A DNA stretch of 64,000 nt from Irpex lacteus (Eukaryota; Basidiomycota; Agaricomycetes; Polyporales; Irpicaceae): positions 496,001 to 560,000 of the forward strand of contig MQVO02000007.1 in assembly GCA_001986395.2 (NCBI GenBank). Reading direction: 5' to 3'. Both the position numbers and the translations under genes were made by a program. Below the pieces are notes generated by a model that was given only the letters and a program-made list of their open reading frames with translations, had not been told where the DNA came from and did no database searches. The stretch's first letter is position 1. Every line of letters starts with the position of its first letter. Below are positions 42,271-53,346 of this stretch, piece after piece.

Positions 42271-43017
42271 CTACTCCGACGCTCCTTCTCCGCAGCAATT
42301 CATCCTTGCCCAGAACCTGCGAAGCGCGTTGTCGACTGCCGCTGGGACTTGGTCTCCGTCGAACCAATCGGCGTGGAGGATCATGTTGACGGGGGTGTGC
42401 ACTCCTTCCGATGACTCGAGTTGGATGCGGGCCCGTCTTCCTAAGCTTGTGGGATTTCCTGCGATGACTGTGAATGCCTCTGCAAAGTTTGCGCGCGATC
42501 CGTTAGATTTCTCCAGCTGTACATAGATGTGTTCGCCGGCCCGGATGGTTTCGCGTGGTTGTTCGGCGACCTTCCACACGTGGCCTGGGATCTCGGGGTA
42601 GTCCGGGCACTCGCGCGCCTTGACGACCTGGAACGGGCGTCTGGTGGCTGCTTCATTACTGATGATGTATTCGTGCTGACGCTGTGCCATTTCTTCGTCT
42701 TCGACGAGGGTCAGCCCCTGTATGTCGACGCGCGGGATGGTGGACGAGTGGACGCTTAGGAAGCTGCCTGAGCTCATTACTGGTGCGTGTTCGTGAGTTT
42801 CTGTAGGGTGTCTGGCTGATGAGGGGCGGTGCTTACAGATAGCTTCATCGATTAGGCCGTCGTCTCCCTCCCCCTCGTAGGACGTCGCCCCTTGCGGCTC
42901 GTTCCCCGAACTGCTGACTTGTGTGGAGTTCTGCGGTCTCAGCCCGTTGATGGTGGCTCTGTGGGCGGAGGATCGGATGGCGAGGAGGACAGTGAGCGGG
43001 ACGTCTGGGCAGGACAT
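42271..43017 (-). CDS. LINE 5'-most ORF ('ORF0'), unknown function (248 aa)
   Basis: Uninterrupted 248-aa frame from ATG 43017, same strand as ORF1 and ORF2 and inside the target duplication. It has a patterned C-terminal half ('YPEIPGHVWKVAEQP', 'AGEHIYVQLEKSNGSRANFAEAFTVIAGNP', 'VNMILHADWFDGDQVPAAVDNALRRFW') that looks folded rather than random. A 57-nt intron-like segment (GTAAGC...CACCAG) near 42835-42780 keeps the frame whether or not it is removed. I do not recognise the family. It could be a LINE accessory protein or a captured host fragment. Confidence 0.5.
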   Translation of the reverse strand: MSCPDVPLTVLLAIRSSAHRATINGLRPQNSTQVSSSGNEPQGATSYEGEGDDGLIDEAICKHRPSSARHPTETHEHAPVMSSGSFLSVHSSTIPRVDIQGLTLVEDEEMAQRQHEYIISNEAATRRPFQVVKARECPDYPEIPGHVWKVAEQPRETIRAGEHIYVQLEKSNGSRANFAEAFTVIAGNPTSLGRRARIQLESSEGVHTPVNMILHADWFDGDQVPAAVDNALRRFWARMNCCGEGASE

Positions 43018-44150
43018 GGTGCTTTGGTGCTTGGGCGTGGGGGCTTTTTCCTGGGGGTTCTCTGGGGTGTCGGGCTTGAGTTTCCCTTCTCCTTTTTAAT
43101 TATTCTGCTCCTTCGGCCCCGCCGGGTGCAGCTGGTTAATGTGACAATGAATGACTGGTTTACGCGAGTTTTCTTACGGCTCAGCCTGCTGAGGGGTGGC
43201 GTTGGGTGATACGCGAGGGCCGGGGTGCTTTGCCCCCCTCACCGCGAGTTCTTGTCTCTCCGACTCCTCCCCTACTATTACCATTTCAGATTTGTGCGTC
43301 TCTCAATGACGCCGCCTGATCGTATCGGCATCCGCCGTCAGCTGTTGTTGCTGGCCGGCCTAGCTCATGCCGAGTGGCTGATCTTATCTTATCTTATCTT
43401 ACTGGCCGCTCAGGTGCTGAAGGTCGTCTGAGCGGCTCGTTCCGGCTCGGTCTATGGCAGTGCCCGGTCTGTCTGGCTGTTCCGGGTGAGCGCCTTTTAC
43501 TAGGCGCCGCTCCGCCCGTACGGGTAGGCGCTACTGCCGACTCCGTCGCCATCGTTGTCGGCGGTGGCGGGGTGGCCATTGTGGCTCTGGGCTGACCTGA
43601 CCCCTCACTGGATCGCGAGTTTCCCGCGCCGTCTAACTAACGTTTTGTTCCCTGCGGTGCTGTGTGTGGTTACGACTCTGACTTCCGTGGTACGTGTGAG
43701 CCTCGCTTCGCAGCTGCTTTCCGCCCCGCCCGTCGTTGGTGGCGGTGTCGTTGGCAGGGAGTTGGGCAGGGCGTGCGGGACTGGTGAGTGGCCTACTTAC
43801 TAGCCCTGTCGGGGTGGTGGGTGTCTGCTAGTGTCGTTCTTGCCCGCCTATGTCTCTCGTGGACGGCCGTGCTTGGGCTGCGCCCCGCCACGTCATCCGC
43901 CACCGCTTACTACAGTCGCTGTCTCAGAGTATTGGCTCAACCACCTTGCTGCATGGTGTTGCAGCTTTGCTGTTCGCAATTTATATAGCAGGTGCAGTGG
44001 TGTGCTGCACGCTGCAGCGGGTTTTTGGCCCGCTTTCATACACATCCTTGGGGGGGATGGTGGTGGTTGGGCGAAGGGTAGTAGTAGTTGCGCTGGCTAG
44101 GGCAAGAGGTACGCGAAATGAAGGTGGTGAAAGAGCGAGACAGAGCCGTC
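43018..44150 (-). other. LINE 5' leader
   Basis: About 1.1 kb, GC-rich, no convincing ORF on the minus strand. It contains four tandem ATCTT units at 43381-43400. The LINE starts at 44150, directly against the target duplication, so the 5' end appears untruncated. Confidence 0.55.
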
Positions 44151-44164
44151 GTGGTAAAATAGTC
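44151..44164. repeat. LINE target-site duplication, right copy
   Basis: GTGGTAAAATAGTC, identical to 20970-20983. Confidence 0.9.
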
Positions 44165-44290
44165 GCTCCTCCTCAGATCTTTTCACCCAACCACGGTGCT
44201 CCTTCGAGTAAGCTAGGGTTGTTCGTCGAGCGATATTTCTGCTTCATCTCCCGGTGAGCCGTTGCGCTGCGTCGACTCCATTCCACATAA
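44165..44290 (-). pseudogene. fragment of gene X (X'), part next to the LINE 5' end
   Basis: Similar to 47380-47510 of gene X: shared 'CTCAGATC/CTGATCT', 'ACCCAACCACGG/ACCCGACCACGG', 'GGTGAGCCGTTGCGCTG/AGTGAGCCGTTGCGCTG'. It is the continuation of 20640-20983, separated by the LINE. Confidence 0.65.
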
Positions 44291-44376
44291 TTATAATTCT
44301 AAGCTTCCTAGAGGTGAAGAGACCCAGCTTCAAACAATAGATACGAGAAAGTATGTACGTCGTGAACTCTTCGTCA

Positions 44377-46521
44377 TTACTCAACAGGCTCTGACAATTC
44401 GCTGCTTGCAGTCACCTATAATAATTGTTGGTGGTTCAAAGCGATAGCGAGTTTTTTCGGAAGTTGCACACCTTATCGTGGGAAACCTTGTGGGAACCAA
44501 ATACGTCCATATCCATCTGAATATTCCTGCCGGATATCGAGCGATCACCAGACGTAGCACTGTTGGGGATACCTCGGTCTTGCGATACGTGTGCCAGTTG
44601 AATAGACACGACCTCATCAGACAGCATTTTGTTTCGCATGTGGTCTCTGGAGTTTAGCAATGCGAGCAGAGAGTTCAACATGCCTACAAACACAAAATGC
44701 ATCAATAAAAGAGAGGAAGCGAGACAAGCGACTAGTGCTTACACTTTGGGTGTAAGACAATGAACCCTTGCCAGATGCTACTTTGAGGAACTAGCTGTTG
44801 CTGTTGTACGGTATAGAAAATACAATGAGTATCACAAATGGTTGTACGCGCATCACTTACTATCACGATAACGAGCACGATTATAACACTAGGGGATGGA
44901 AATATTGGAACATGAGCCTGTGTCAACCATTACTATCGTGAAACTTGCTGTACCATGACAAAAGGCATGTGTTGATGCTGAAGAAGATCAACTTGTTGAC
45001 GATGGAGCTCGTACTGCACAGTGAGGAGATCAGTACATGTAGATGGATAGGCAGTCAGCGAAATATCCACACGTGCCGTTTGAACTGGGTATGACTCCTA
45101 AACAGGACGTAGCATACAGATATCATTATAGAAACATCGGAAACAGCTTGAGAGATGGCGGACACAAAGCCTAGCGCCTGCAGGAGTACGATTTATCGTG
45201 ATTACGGATTGTTTTTGGTATATAAGCAGACGTACCTTGAAGCGTTGCCCAAATACTAGCTCATTTGGAGTAGTGAAACTGCAAGGTGAAGGATATGATG
45301 AGCTAGGATCCCTGGAGTTGGTGCGCTTTTGACCCTGATGGCCTACCTGTGCTGTACGAACACTATTAACGTAGGTGAGCCCCTGAAGCGTGGAGACATT
45401 ACATGCAGACCACCTTACCTACAGTAGACACTATCACATCAGACATGTCGCGATGTTAGTGGCGTGCTTTAGGACACGTCTGAATACACACCGAAAGACG
45501 TGACCGCGAGCGATCCCTAGTGTGAACAAGTACCGACAATGAAACATATGAGCAAACGTGACGCTTGTTGATGAGAACATCACGTACATTTATGAGCCAT
45601 GGCCACGATGACCTGCTGACTACATTCATCGGTTGCGTCATGAGCATCCAACGCGTGGCGTGGGCGAGGAACTTACAGATCCAGACACGGTAGGTGAAAA
45701 TACTGCGGTGTTCGGGCATAAGGAATTAGTTCTTCGCATCAGGTTATTTTAGCCTGGGATTTCACGCACACATCAATCAGCGCAAGGCTGAAAGACTGTC
45801 GGAAGTAAAGTGAGAAAAATGTCGGCACTGTGAGTCGACCGTCGACATACTCCAGCAATGACATAAGCCTGTCAGCCAGAGGGCAATTGCTGGTTAGTAG
45901 CAATTCTTCACGGATTTAATTGGTTGAGTACATACTCCACTACTCCTAAGGACAGAAGGTTTGTCAATGTCATAGCAAACCACGTCATATAAGTACACAT
46001 ACCATACGAAAGTATAAAATAGAACAGGATTGATGAGCGCCGTGACGGTGTAGTTGTACGCGCTGTGGGTGTATAATATCGTTTCGAGGAGATCCACAAG
46101 CCTGATATAAAATCTCTTGTTATGACACGACGCTGAGATTGTGCTAAGTTTTACATACCAGAGGATGAAAATCTGAAAAGATTGTGAATGGTCGGTTACT
46201 CCAAGATGATCGATGTGGACGGAACTCACCGCCCATTTCATGACGGCCGTATCTTTACGAGGGGCGTTGAAGTATACTAGGGTCTGTGCGCTCGTTATGC
46301 CAAACATACTAGCGCAGCAGGCTTAAGGAGATGGCACGAGGGAAATAAAGGCATTAATCTCACATGCCATTCAGCACAGCAACTACGACGAGCAGTAAAT
46401 ATGCGATGTTAACGAACATGAGTAAGCTACAGGACTCACATATGACAGTTGCGCCCAAAGTGAGATTGATGTTGCCCATCGAGTCGAGAACAGAAGTTAG
46501 CGAGGGGGATACGGGAGCCAT
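44377..46521 (-). CDS. DUF6534-type membrane protein, copy C
   Basis: The 5' exons resolve cleanly: 46521-46440 ('MAPVSPSLTSVLDSMGNINL'), 46383-46365 (19 nt), 46308-46230 ('MFGITSAQTLVYFNAPRKDT'), 46172-46159 (14 nt) and 46101 to about 46003 ('LVDLLETILYTHSAYNYTVT'). Later pieces are 'AYVIAG', 'IFTYRVW', 'SSIVNKLIFFSINT', 'AHVPIFPSPSVIIVLVIVI' and 'LVPQSSIWQGFIVLHPK'. The penultimate exon (44690-44478) has 'MLNSLLALLNSRDHMRNKM', and a short last exon ends at TAA 44379-44377. The order and helices match DUF6534, a basidiomycete multi-span membrane family of unknown function. Middle exon borders are not all fixed. It is the best preserved of the three copies and lies downstream of gene X on the same strand. 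Confidence 0.6.
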
Positions 46522-47013
46522 GATTGTATGCCGATCTTGCAGTGACCACTGACATATGTCTGGCTATATATGAAGAGCCGAGGTGGTTGCGGTATCTGAT
46601 CGGCGTAGGCTATGAACAACATTCTGCTTTGGGACTTCGTTGCGACTTGGAGCGTGGTGGCGTGGAACCAACTTGAACTGCGCTGGCCTGATGATCCAGC
46701 GTGCTCAACTTCTGTCCTATCAATTTGATTAATACGGGAAGGCTTCGGTTTAATTGATACTTACAGGTGTTGCTATTCTTGTAGATACCGTCTCACACTT
46801 TGGTACTGCCTTAGTGCTTCTGGTTAGACATCCACATGGCGACATCAAGTATATGTCTGGAAGTCTTGCGACCAACCTGAATAGTGGATAGACCGGTGAG
46901 CATCACTGGCAGACCCCGCGCCCTTTGTGGAGAGCGATGTAAATCGAAGCGATGTCATTGTGAGCACGAACAACTAGGGTCTTTGCGAGAGATCACAATC
47001 ACGACAATACTAC

Positions 47014-48963
47014 CTAGGATGTACATACCGCACCCAACGCCTCTGACTCGAAGGTCAACAAGAAGCGCTCCACCTCATCCGCCTCTTCCTCCTCCTTAAT
47101 CTTCCTCGAAAGCGCTGGCGAAAGTCCATCATGGGGGCCCTCCGATGACTGTGTGGCTGATGCTTCGTCCGCTGCTTGGTAGCCATCGTCAACATCCCAC
47201 AGCTCGTTCGCAGTGGACACTGCTGGAGAGCGCTGAGGCGTCATCGACGGAGTCTGTGAAAGAGGTCTGGTCTGTAGTGCAGAAGCACGATGCTTTGTAT
47301 GTGGCCTCTGCGGCTTGGGTTCACGGTAAGGCGCACGTGCAGACACATCCAGCGATCGCCCCGAACACAGGGACAGAGTAGGCGTCTCCTTCTCTGATCT
47401 CTTTACCCGACCACGGCGTTCCTTCGAATACGGTGTGTTAGTTGAGCGACGTTTCAGATTCGAGTCGCCAGTGAGCCGTTGCGCTGAATCGACACCATCC
47501 CATATCATTTCCTCGGTGGCGCGGCTTCTGCGTCTCCTAGAAGGATGCGATGCAGCAAGGTAACAATTATCGGAGGAAGGAGGGTTGGGAGTCGGTGCAC
47601 GCGGTCGAACATCTGTACTAGAGCCTGCGTGATGCAAAGTTCAGGTACGAAGTGTAAACCACGAAAGTAACGACGTACCCACTACAAAACTGCGTGAGCG
47701 CGAGTTATCTTCCGCAGAGGTTTGTGCCGCGAAAGCTACCCTGCGAGCTGTGACCTGCTTTGCTGAGATAGGCTTGACCTTCGTCTTCATAGAAGAACGG
47801 TTACGATGAGAACCCTTGATCTGTTTGTCACGTTTCTCCTTCCCAGCAGACTTTTTGCGGATTTGAGATGATCGTTCTCTTATGAATACCCGTAACTCTC
47901 GTTCAAACTGCTCCTCAATATCAGCCACTGACGCATCATCGTCTGACGTGTCATGTGACGCAGAAGGAATCTCAGGCATGTTGCGTGATGCATTCCAGGC
48001 TGCAACTGGGGGAGGAGCAGGGTGAGGAGGTGGTGGTAGCGGTAATGGAAGCAGTACCGGGTCTGTACCTGGAGACGCAATGATAGGAGAATAAGGCGGT
48101 AGTGAGTAGGAGACCTGCGGAGGGGTCAATACACCGGGCGACGACTCAACACTGCTGAAGTGACCAATGGACGAGTATGCAGGGCTAGAAGGGGGAACCA
48201 AGGGACTGTAGGGGCTATGAGGAAGTGGGGCCACAGCATACGATGTAGTCTGAGGGTCATTGCTGGTTGAAGCGTATGAGAATGGATCGCTACCAGGACC
48301 TTGTTGGCTTGCGTCGTCCGTGATCTTGTGATACTTCGTCAGTATCCTGTCTGAGTGATAAGACGCGAGACAAACCAGATCTTCCCAGACCATCCGCTCT
48401 TCTTCAAGAGACAATCGTCCCAGGCGCCCAGCGAGGATCTTGGTCTCCTCAGCGTAGGTACGACGAATAGCAGACACAGCAGGGTCCTTGGAGCCCTGTC
48501 GTTTCTGGTAGCCCTGTCGTTCAGGTTTCTGGTGGCCCTGTCGTCTCTGGTAGCGGGGTAGCGAGTGACGTTGAGGTGAACACGACGAGTCTTCTTGAGC
48601 GTGATGCGACGGACCGGGATCCTCAAAGTCAGGACTGAAAGGGTCGTCGTGCTGTTTTCTCGGAGACAATCGGGTCGGGCGGTCAGAGTCAGAGTAAGGT
48701 GAGTTCAACAAGGTCCTAGAATTAGGATGAAGTGGCTTCGGCGAACTGGTGTGGCCATCCATAGAGTGGTCGCTGGAAGACCGGGTGGGGGTAATAGGGA
48801 AGGGTAACATGCCTAGTGCGTAGATGCTGGTGAAGATGGTGGTCGAGGGGAGAGGATGGCACAAGATGTTAAGAGGTAGATCGGAGATATGGTTGAGGGG
48901 CAAAAGAACAACAAACAACACGAACGTGACCGTGAAAGACAGAGAAACGAGTGGCGTAGTCAT
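47014..48963 (-). CDS. gene X: unrecognised protein with possible N-terminal membrane segment (631 aa)
   Basis: Two exons, 48963-47679 and 47624-47014, join in phase 1 (donor GTACGT, acceptor CGCAG) to 631 aa. If ATG 48963 is used, a hydrophobic segment 'SLSFTVTFVLFVVLLPL' follows at once; ATG 48810 would drop it. The rest is Ser/Pro/Tyr-rich and low in complexity. It has a conserved-looking helical block ('RRTYAEETKILAGRLGRLSLEEERMVWEDL' region), a second helical block ('ADIEEQFERELRVFIRERS'), a basic patch and an acidic C-terminus ('KIKEEEEADEVERFLLTFE'). No known domain was recognised. A further 3' exon is possible because GTATGT occurs near the stop. A broken copy (X') flanks the LINE insertion. 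Confidence 0.55.
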
Positions 48964-49242
48964 GATCACGGGCGCTAGACCAGGGGCTGGTACGAAGTTC
49001 TCCGCTCTTCGAGCAAAGGCCACAGAATGATGAGTGTTGGGCTATGGCATAGTTTTCATTTTGTGATCAGAGTTTATCATCCTTCACTGCCTTCTCGAGG
49101 ATCACACCACGGACAACGTAGGAGTCCCTTTGAAAGGGACAAAGCAAAGGCGCCCAAGGTCCTCCTAGAAAAGCTTGGAGTGAGCCATCGCGATCTCGCT
49201 TTTATCACATCTGTGACTGACGTTTTATGCTCATAGCACACA

Positions 49243-51009
49243 TTATGACATTGTCTGCACGTCGTTAGGCAAAGACCCTCCACCCCCGCTATCGGCACTT
49301 TTATCCGAGCGACTCGACACGTAGCACCCCAGGCTTTCACTCCAGACAAACTCGTGTGACACGATCTTCGTGAGCGTATTGAATGCTTGAACGTCTGCGA
49401 AAGGAACTCCTGTTCGTGGGTCGCGGTATTTGGCAATCTGCCCCGTGATAGGACAGACGTCCTTCGGCCGCGCTGTTGAGTACGTCAAACTCAAAGTTTG
49501 AATGAATCTATGGAAGTTATTTGGGAAGAGGACTCACAAAGAGGTCTTCCTTTGCCTGCGTACACCTTCAGCGTATCCCAACGAACATGATCACCAAACA
49601 TAGCAGTCATAGTATCCTTCCACAACGGCTTACTTGCGCCTTCTTTCTGAGAATTCTCGTGTACGACGTAGTTCTTAGCCACGGTCTCGATTTTCTCTAT
49701 CGGTGCAGGGAGGGGAGGAGAAGGCTGGTAGACGGGTTGTGGAGGTGCGGATGCTTGCGACGGGTATTGATAATTAACGAAAGTCATCTGGGAGGTTGAT
49801 GGCTGAGGTGGCGGGGGATAATATGACGTTGGTTGGGTAGGGATATGAGATGAATATGTTGGAAGATTAGGCGTGTATGGTGAGGGATACGCCGTAGACG
49901 GTGTCGTTTGAGACGGCGCGTACGACTGGACAGGTGCATAAAGAGGTGAGTATTGCATAGAACCAGGTGGGTAAGGATATAGCTGCGCTGGCGGAGGGGC
50001 GGCAGCAGGCTGGGGCGGAGGTGTTGGAGCGACTGGTGGAGGGGTGGGTGGCTGAACCAGCACCGTCGTTTGTTCGGTTCTACTGATCCAGCGTATCAAA
50101 GGACCTTCCACAGCGGTACGGACGACTCTCGCTCGTTTGCGTTTCTCTTCTTCCATCTGCAGATAATTGCGGTGCTCCTTGATGTTCCCGTCCTCCATGT
50201 CGAGAGCCCGAGCTATAAGTTGAGCTTGTGTAAGAGCTTGCGTCTTTACCCTCGCTTTCCTCGGAACGGCGGACTTGTCATAAATTAGATAATTGCTCCA
50301 AGACTGATAGCTATGAGAGAACTCACTTTCTTCTCCATCTCATCTTTGGCGCGAGTCTCCGTTTGCGAAGTGCTCATCATAGTATGCCTCCTTGTGCTCT
50401 TCCGCTTGCCGCTCTCAACGACAGTTCCAGTCTCTGCATCGACAACCACACTGGCAAGAGACACACGTCTATTCATCTTGGCTGATGACACCTTTGCCAC
50501 CGGTGCAGATATTGATTCGGGGTTGAACGTAGCCTTCTGGCGAGCATGGGCAGCAGCAGTTATTTTATCCAATTGCGACCGGGCTGCCTAGGTACAGTAC
50601 TGTCAGTACACACGCCGTCTGCAGAGGTGGTTGAGGACTATACCTTCTTCTTCTGCTTTTCTTCATCTCTGACCATTCGCTCCGCAGCTGCATCCACGTC
50701 TTCCTGTGCACCTTCTTCGTCCGTGCTCTCGAAATCCGATTCAAATGCATCCTGTTCGTCTAAACGCGGCGTAAGTGTCAATAATCTAGAAGACAACGCT
50801 ATATGGCGGCGACGTACCGATTTCCATAATAAAGTCCTTGTCTTCCTCTACATCTTGACCCAGCTCTTCCGCCTTGAACTCGGCCAGAGCAGCCTCCATC
50901 CTGCCATGATTGAATATACATTATTGAGAATGGGCTATCTCCCTAACCTGTTTCCAGCCGTGCTTCGCCTCGAACGGCGCATAACGAGCGTTCCTTCTTC
51001 CTCCGACAT
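49243..51009 (-). CDS. SWC2: SWC2/VPS72 (YL1), SWR1-complex subunit (495 aa)
   Basis: Six exons (51009-50948, 50900-50818, 50759-50644, 50587-50327, 50273-49538, 49472-49243) give 495 aa. The N-terminus starts 'MSEEEGTLVMRRSRRSTAGN', then an acidic stretch ('DFESTDEEGAQEDVDAAAER'), the YL1 hallmark. Lys/Arg-rich helices follow ('EHRNYLQMEEEKRKRARVVR'), then a Pro/Tyr-rich linker. The C-terminal YL1_C domain reads 'RPKDVCPITGQIAKYRDPRT' and 'GVPFADVQAFNTL'. In other fungi Swc2 binds H2A.Z-H2B and helps SWR1 place H2A.Z in nucleosomes. The last intron ends at CAACAG (49473), which joins the YL1_C core in frame; an earlier possible acceptor would not. It is divergent from the mitoribosomal gene, with 226 bp between starts. 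Confidence 0.9.
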
Positions 51010-51235
51010 AGTGACTTCGACCCTAGCCCCTCTTCTTCGAAGACTTACGAGTAAACGCGTAAAGGACGCAAAGAATCGACGGTGAAAGTAGTGGCCAGAT
51101 CCACGCGCAATTTCCCGAATTTCCCGCAAAGGCAATCACACCTAGCGCTTCGCCGTGTCATTCTTGCACCCGACCGCCGTGTCTCGTCTCCCTACACCAG
51201 TCCAGTACCCGGTCGCTCACATCGTTTAATTTAAT

Positions 51236-51880
51236 ATGGCCGTCAAAAAGGCTGCAGCCAAGATCATCCAGCCAGTCGGGCCTCCGTCAAGACTTTCCAA
51301 GGTCCTCGAATCTCTCAAGTCTGGGCACCAGCCACAGCTGGCGGACGTTAGAAGTCTCAAACTCAAGTATGCATTTCGGAATGACCATTGGGGTGCCAGG
51401 TGTGTTTGTTACACGAAATATAGAGAGAGGCTTAATAGGTGGCTGACACTGGACCTGGTAGACACTTTGTGAAGAACGACTTGCCGAAAATACGGTATTT
51501 GAACCCGAGGCTTGATATTGAGGTGGACAAGCCGCCTAAGACGCCAGAGGAGACGTGGAAACCAGAGATGGTTGTCGAGCTTAGTGCGTGTCAATTGCTG
51601 TTTTGCTTGTTATTTATGCTAATGAGTACGTTCACAATATGTAGGCGACGGTACTCGGCGGACTATCGACCTCGACCAGAAATGGTCATCCACGATATAC
51701 GAAGAGCTTATGGAGATCGGAGGTGGCTCCTCATGGGCACAGTGGAAAGAAGAGCGGCAAGCTGCAGGTCTCCCGGTAGTGGATATCCCCGTACCGAAGG
51801 CCAACTCGCAAACACCCGACGCATCGATACCCTTCCGTCCAAACCCCTTCAAGACTGGCGCAGCTGCCGTCCTCCCATAA
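51236..51880 (+). CDS. mitochondrial ribosomal protein, L51/S25/CI-B8 domain (173 aa)
   Basis: Three exons (51236-51399, 51462-51583, 51645-51880) give 173 aa. Residues about 40-110 ('LKLKYAFRNDHWGARHFVKN', 'DLPKIRYLNPRLDIEV', 'PEMVVELSDGTRRTIDL') fit the thioredoxin-like L51/S25/CI-B8 fold found in small mitoribosomal proteins such as yeast MRP49 and animal mS25. The basic N-terminus (MAVKKAAAKIIQPVG) can serve for mitochondrial import. A C-terminal Pro-rich tail follows. The exact ribosomal subunit name is uncertain. Confidence 0.8.
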
Positions 51881-52009
51881 TGCTGTCACCCGTACCAGCC
51901 GGCAGACCGTAATTACATGACATACACTATACACACCCCGTGGCCCGTACTAGATAAGTAGACGCGCTGTATGGTATAGATCTACACAAAATACATGCCA
52001 CACGGAAGG

Positions 52010-53198
52010 CTAATTCGCGATCCAACTTGAAAGCCAAATGATGAAACCTATACCGACGAGGAGAACTGCGATGTCGTCTAGGAAGATGCTGGCTATTTGC
52101 CAGTACTTCATTCCGTTGAGGATGACGGAAGGTATTGGTGCTGGGAGGTGGGGAAGAGCTAGTGATACGAGCATGTGTGGTCGCACAGGATCCTATTAAT
52201 GAAGTGAGATATGTGTCAAGCTCAGTAATAAGGAAGGAACATACGAGTCCCTTGAAGACTCTCCATGTGTGCAGCAAAAGAGTCAACGTGGTGAACGCCC
52301 AGAAGAACGGCTAACGAATAGTTCAGTACCAATTCCTTGCCCGCGACACATAATAGTCAACTCACCACAAACTGTACACCCCATCCGTCCTGCGGACTCT
52401 GCCACCCCAGCTCAGCCCACCTCTTCCACCGACTCTCCACCACGTCCGCCGCACGCTGCTTCGCATCATACGCCACAGGCTCCTTCCAAATCACAAAATA
52501 CGCCAACAGCAGCCATCCAGCCAGCAGATGCACAACGGGCATGATCTTCTGTAACAAGGACCTTCGTGCTGGCACAGGCGGCGCAGGCGGGTTAAACAAA
52601 TTCTGCTGCAGCATGCCCAAGTCAATAGGCCCTGGACCAGCACCACCGCCACCATCCTTCTCTCCTGGCGGTCCCTGTTGCCCCATCATAGCCATGAGAG
52701 CAGCGAAAGGGTCTCCCTCTGGCATCGTCCCGTTCGTTGCATTGCTGTCAGCGCTACTCTCGATAGCGGACGGTGGCTGAGGTGTTTGCGTCCCTGAACG
52801 GGATTGCGCACCGGCCATAAGGGCGTTCAGAAGTCTGGTTTGCTGTTCTTCAGACCATATGGAGGGATCTGGGTTCGAGGAGGCTGGTATGCCGAAGTCT
52901 GCGAAGGGTGACGCGGTAGAGTTCCGCGCGCCTGTGGGAGGTGTGGGCAGGGCACTCTCCTCGCCGACGAATCGCTCGAGGTTGTTTGTCCTGGGTAATG
53001 GTGCAAGTGGGGGATCTAGTTGCAGTCGTAAAGCGTGAGTTATGAGATATACACAGGCAGATGCCAACACATACCGTCATGCATGTACGCAGGTGCATCT
53101 TCGCCTCTCGCAGAAGACGTCAACTTCGCGAGTCTGTCTCCCCGTCTCGCAAGAATCGCCTTTCTACGTGCCTCTGCTCTTTCCGTCGCAGAAGACAT
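52010..53198 (-). CDS. GET2/CAML-like receptor subunit for tail-anchored proteins (340 aa)
   Basis: Four exons (53198-53075, 53015-52366, 52310-52245, 52192-52010) give 340 aa. The cytosolic N-terminus 'ERAEARRKAILARRGDRLAKL' carries the positively charged motif by which Get2 holds Get3. A flexible Gly/Pro/Ser-rich linker follows. Three hydrophobic segments lie near the C-terminus: 'MPVVHLLAGWLLLAYFVIW', 'FFWAFTTLTLLLHTW' and 'IASIFLDDIAVLLVGIGFII'. This layout equals Get2: a long cytosolic tether plus three ER spans. It would work with Get1 to insert tail-anchored proteins. Sequence identity outside the motif is low in this family, so the call rests on architecture and motif. It is divergent from the ArfGAP gene (148 bp between starts). 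Confidence 0.75.
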
Positions 53199-53346
53199 TT
53201 TGTGTGGACGTGGTACGAGGAAGAGTAAGGACTCGGCAGCCTGAGTGAGATGGCAGCACGCTTTCAGCGTGACGTGCCACAATGTAGACGCCCATAAGGA
53301 AACGACCTTGCTCCCTGACCACCACGAGTCCACGACACAGAACGCG

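Larger units (their letters stand above)
20984..44150 (-). mobile_element. LINE (non-LTR retrotransposon), near full length, split by a gypsy element
   Basis: Minus-strand element. A run of 23 T at 20984-21006 is its poly-A tail. A perfect 14-bp target duplication brackets the whole 23,167 bp, and the host sequence X' continues across it. Without the inserted gypsy element and its 4-bp duplication the LINE is about 11.26 kb. Order from its 5' end: a 1.1-kb leader, ORF0 (42271-43017), ORF1 gag-like (38556-41085, two introns), and ORF2 with endonuclease, reverse transcriptase and RNase H (37928-36495 plus 24595-21106). A C-terminal RNase H after the RT is typical of the fungal Tad1-like group; clade placement is inference. 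The intact target duplication and open frames point to a young insertion. Confidence 0.85.
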
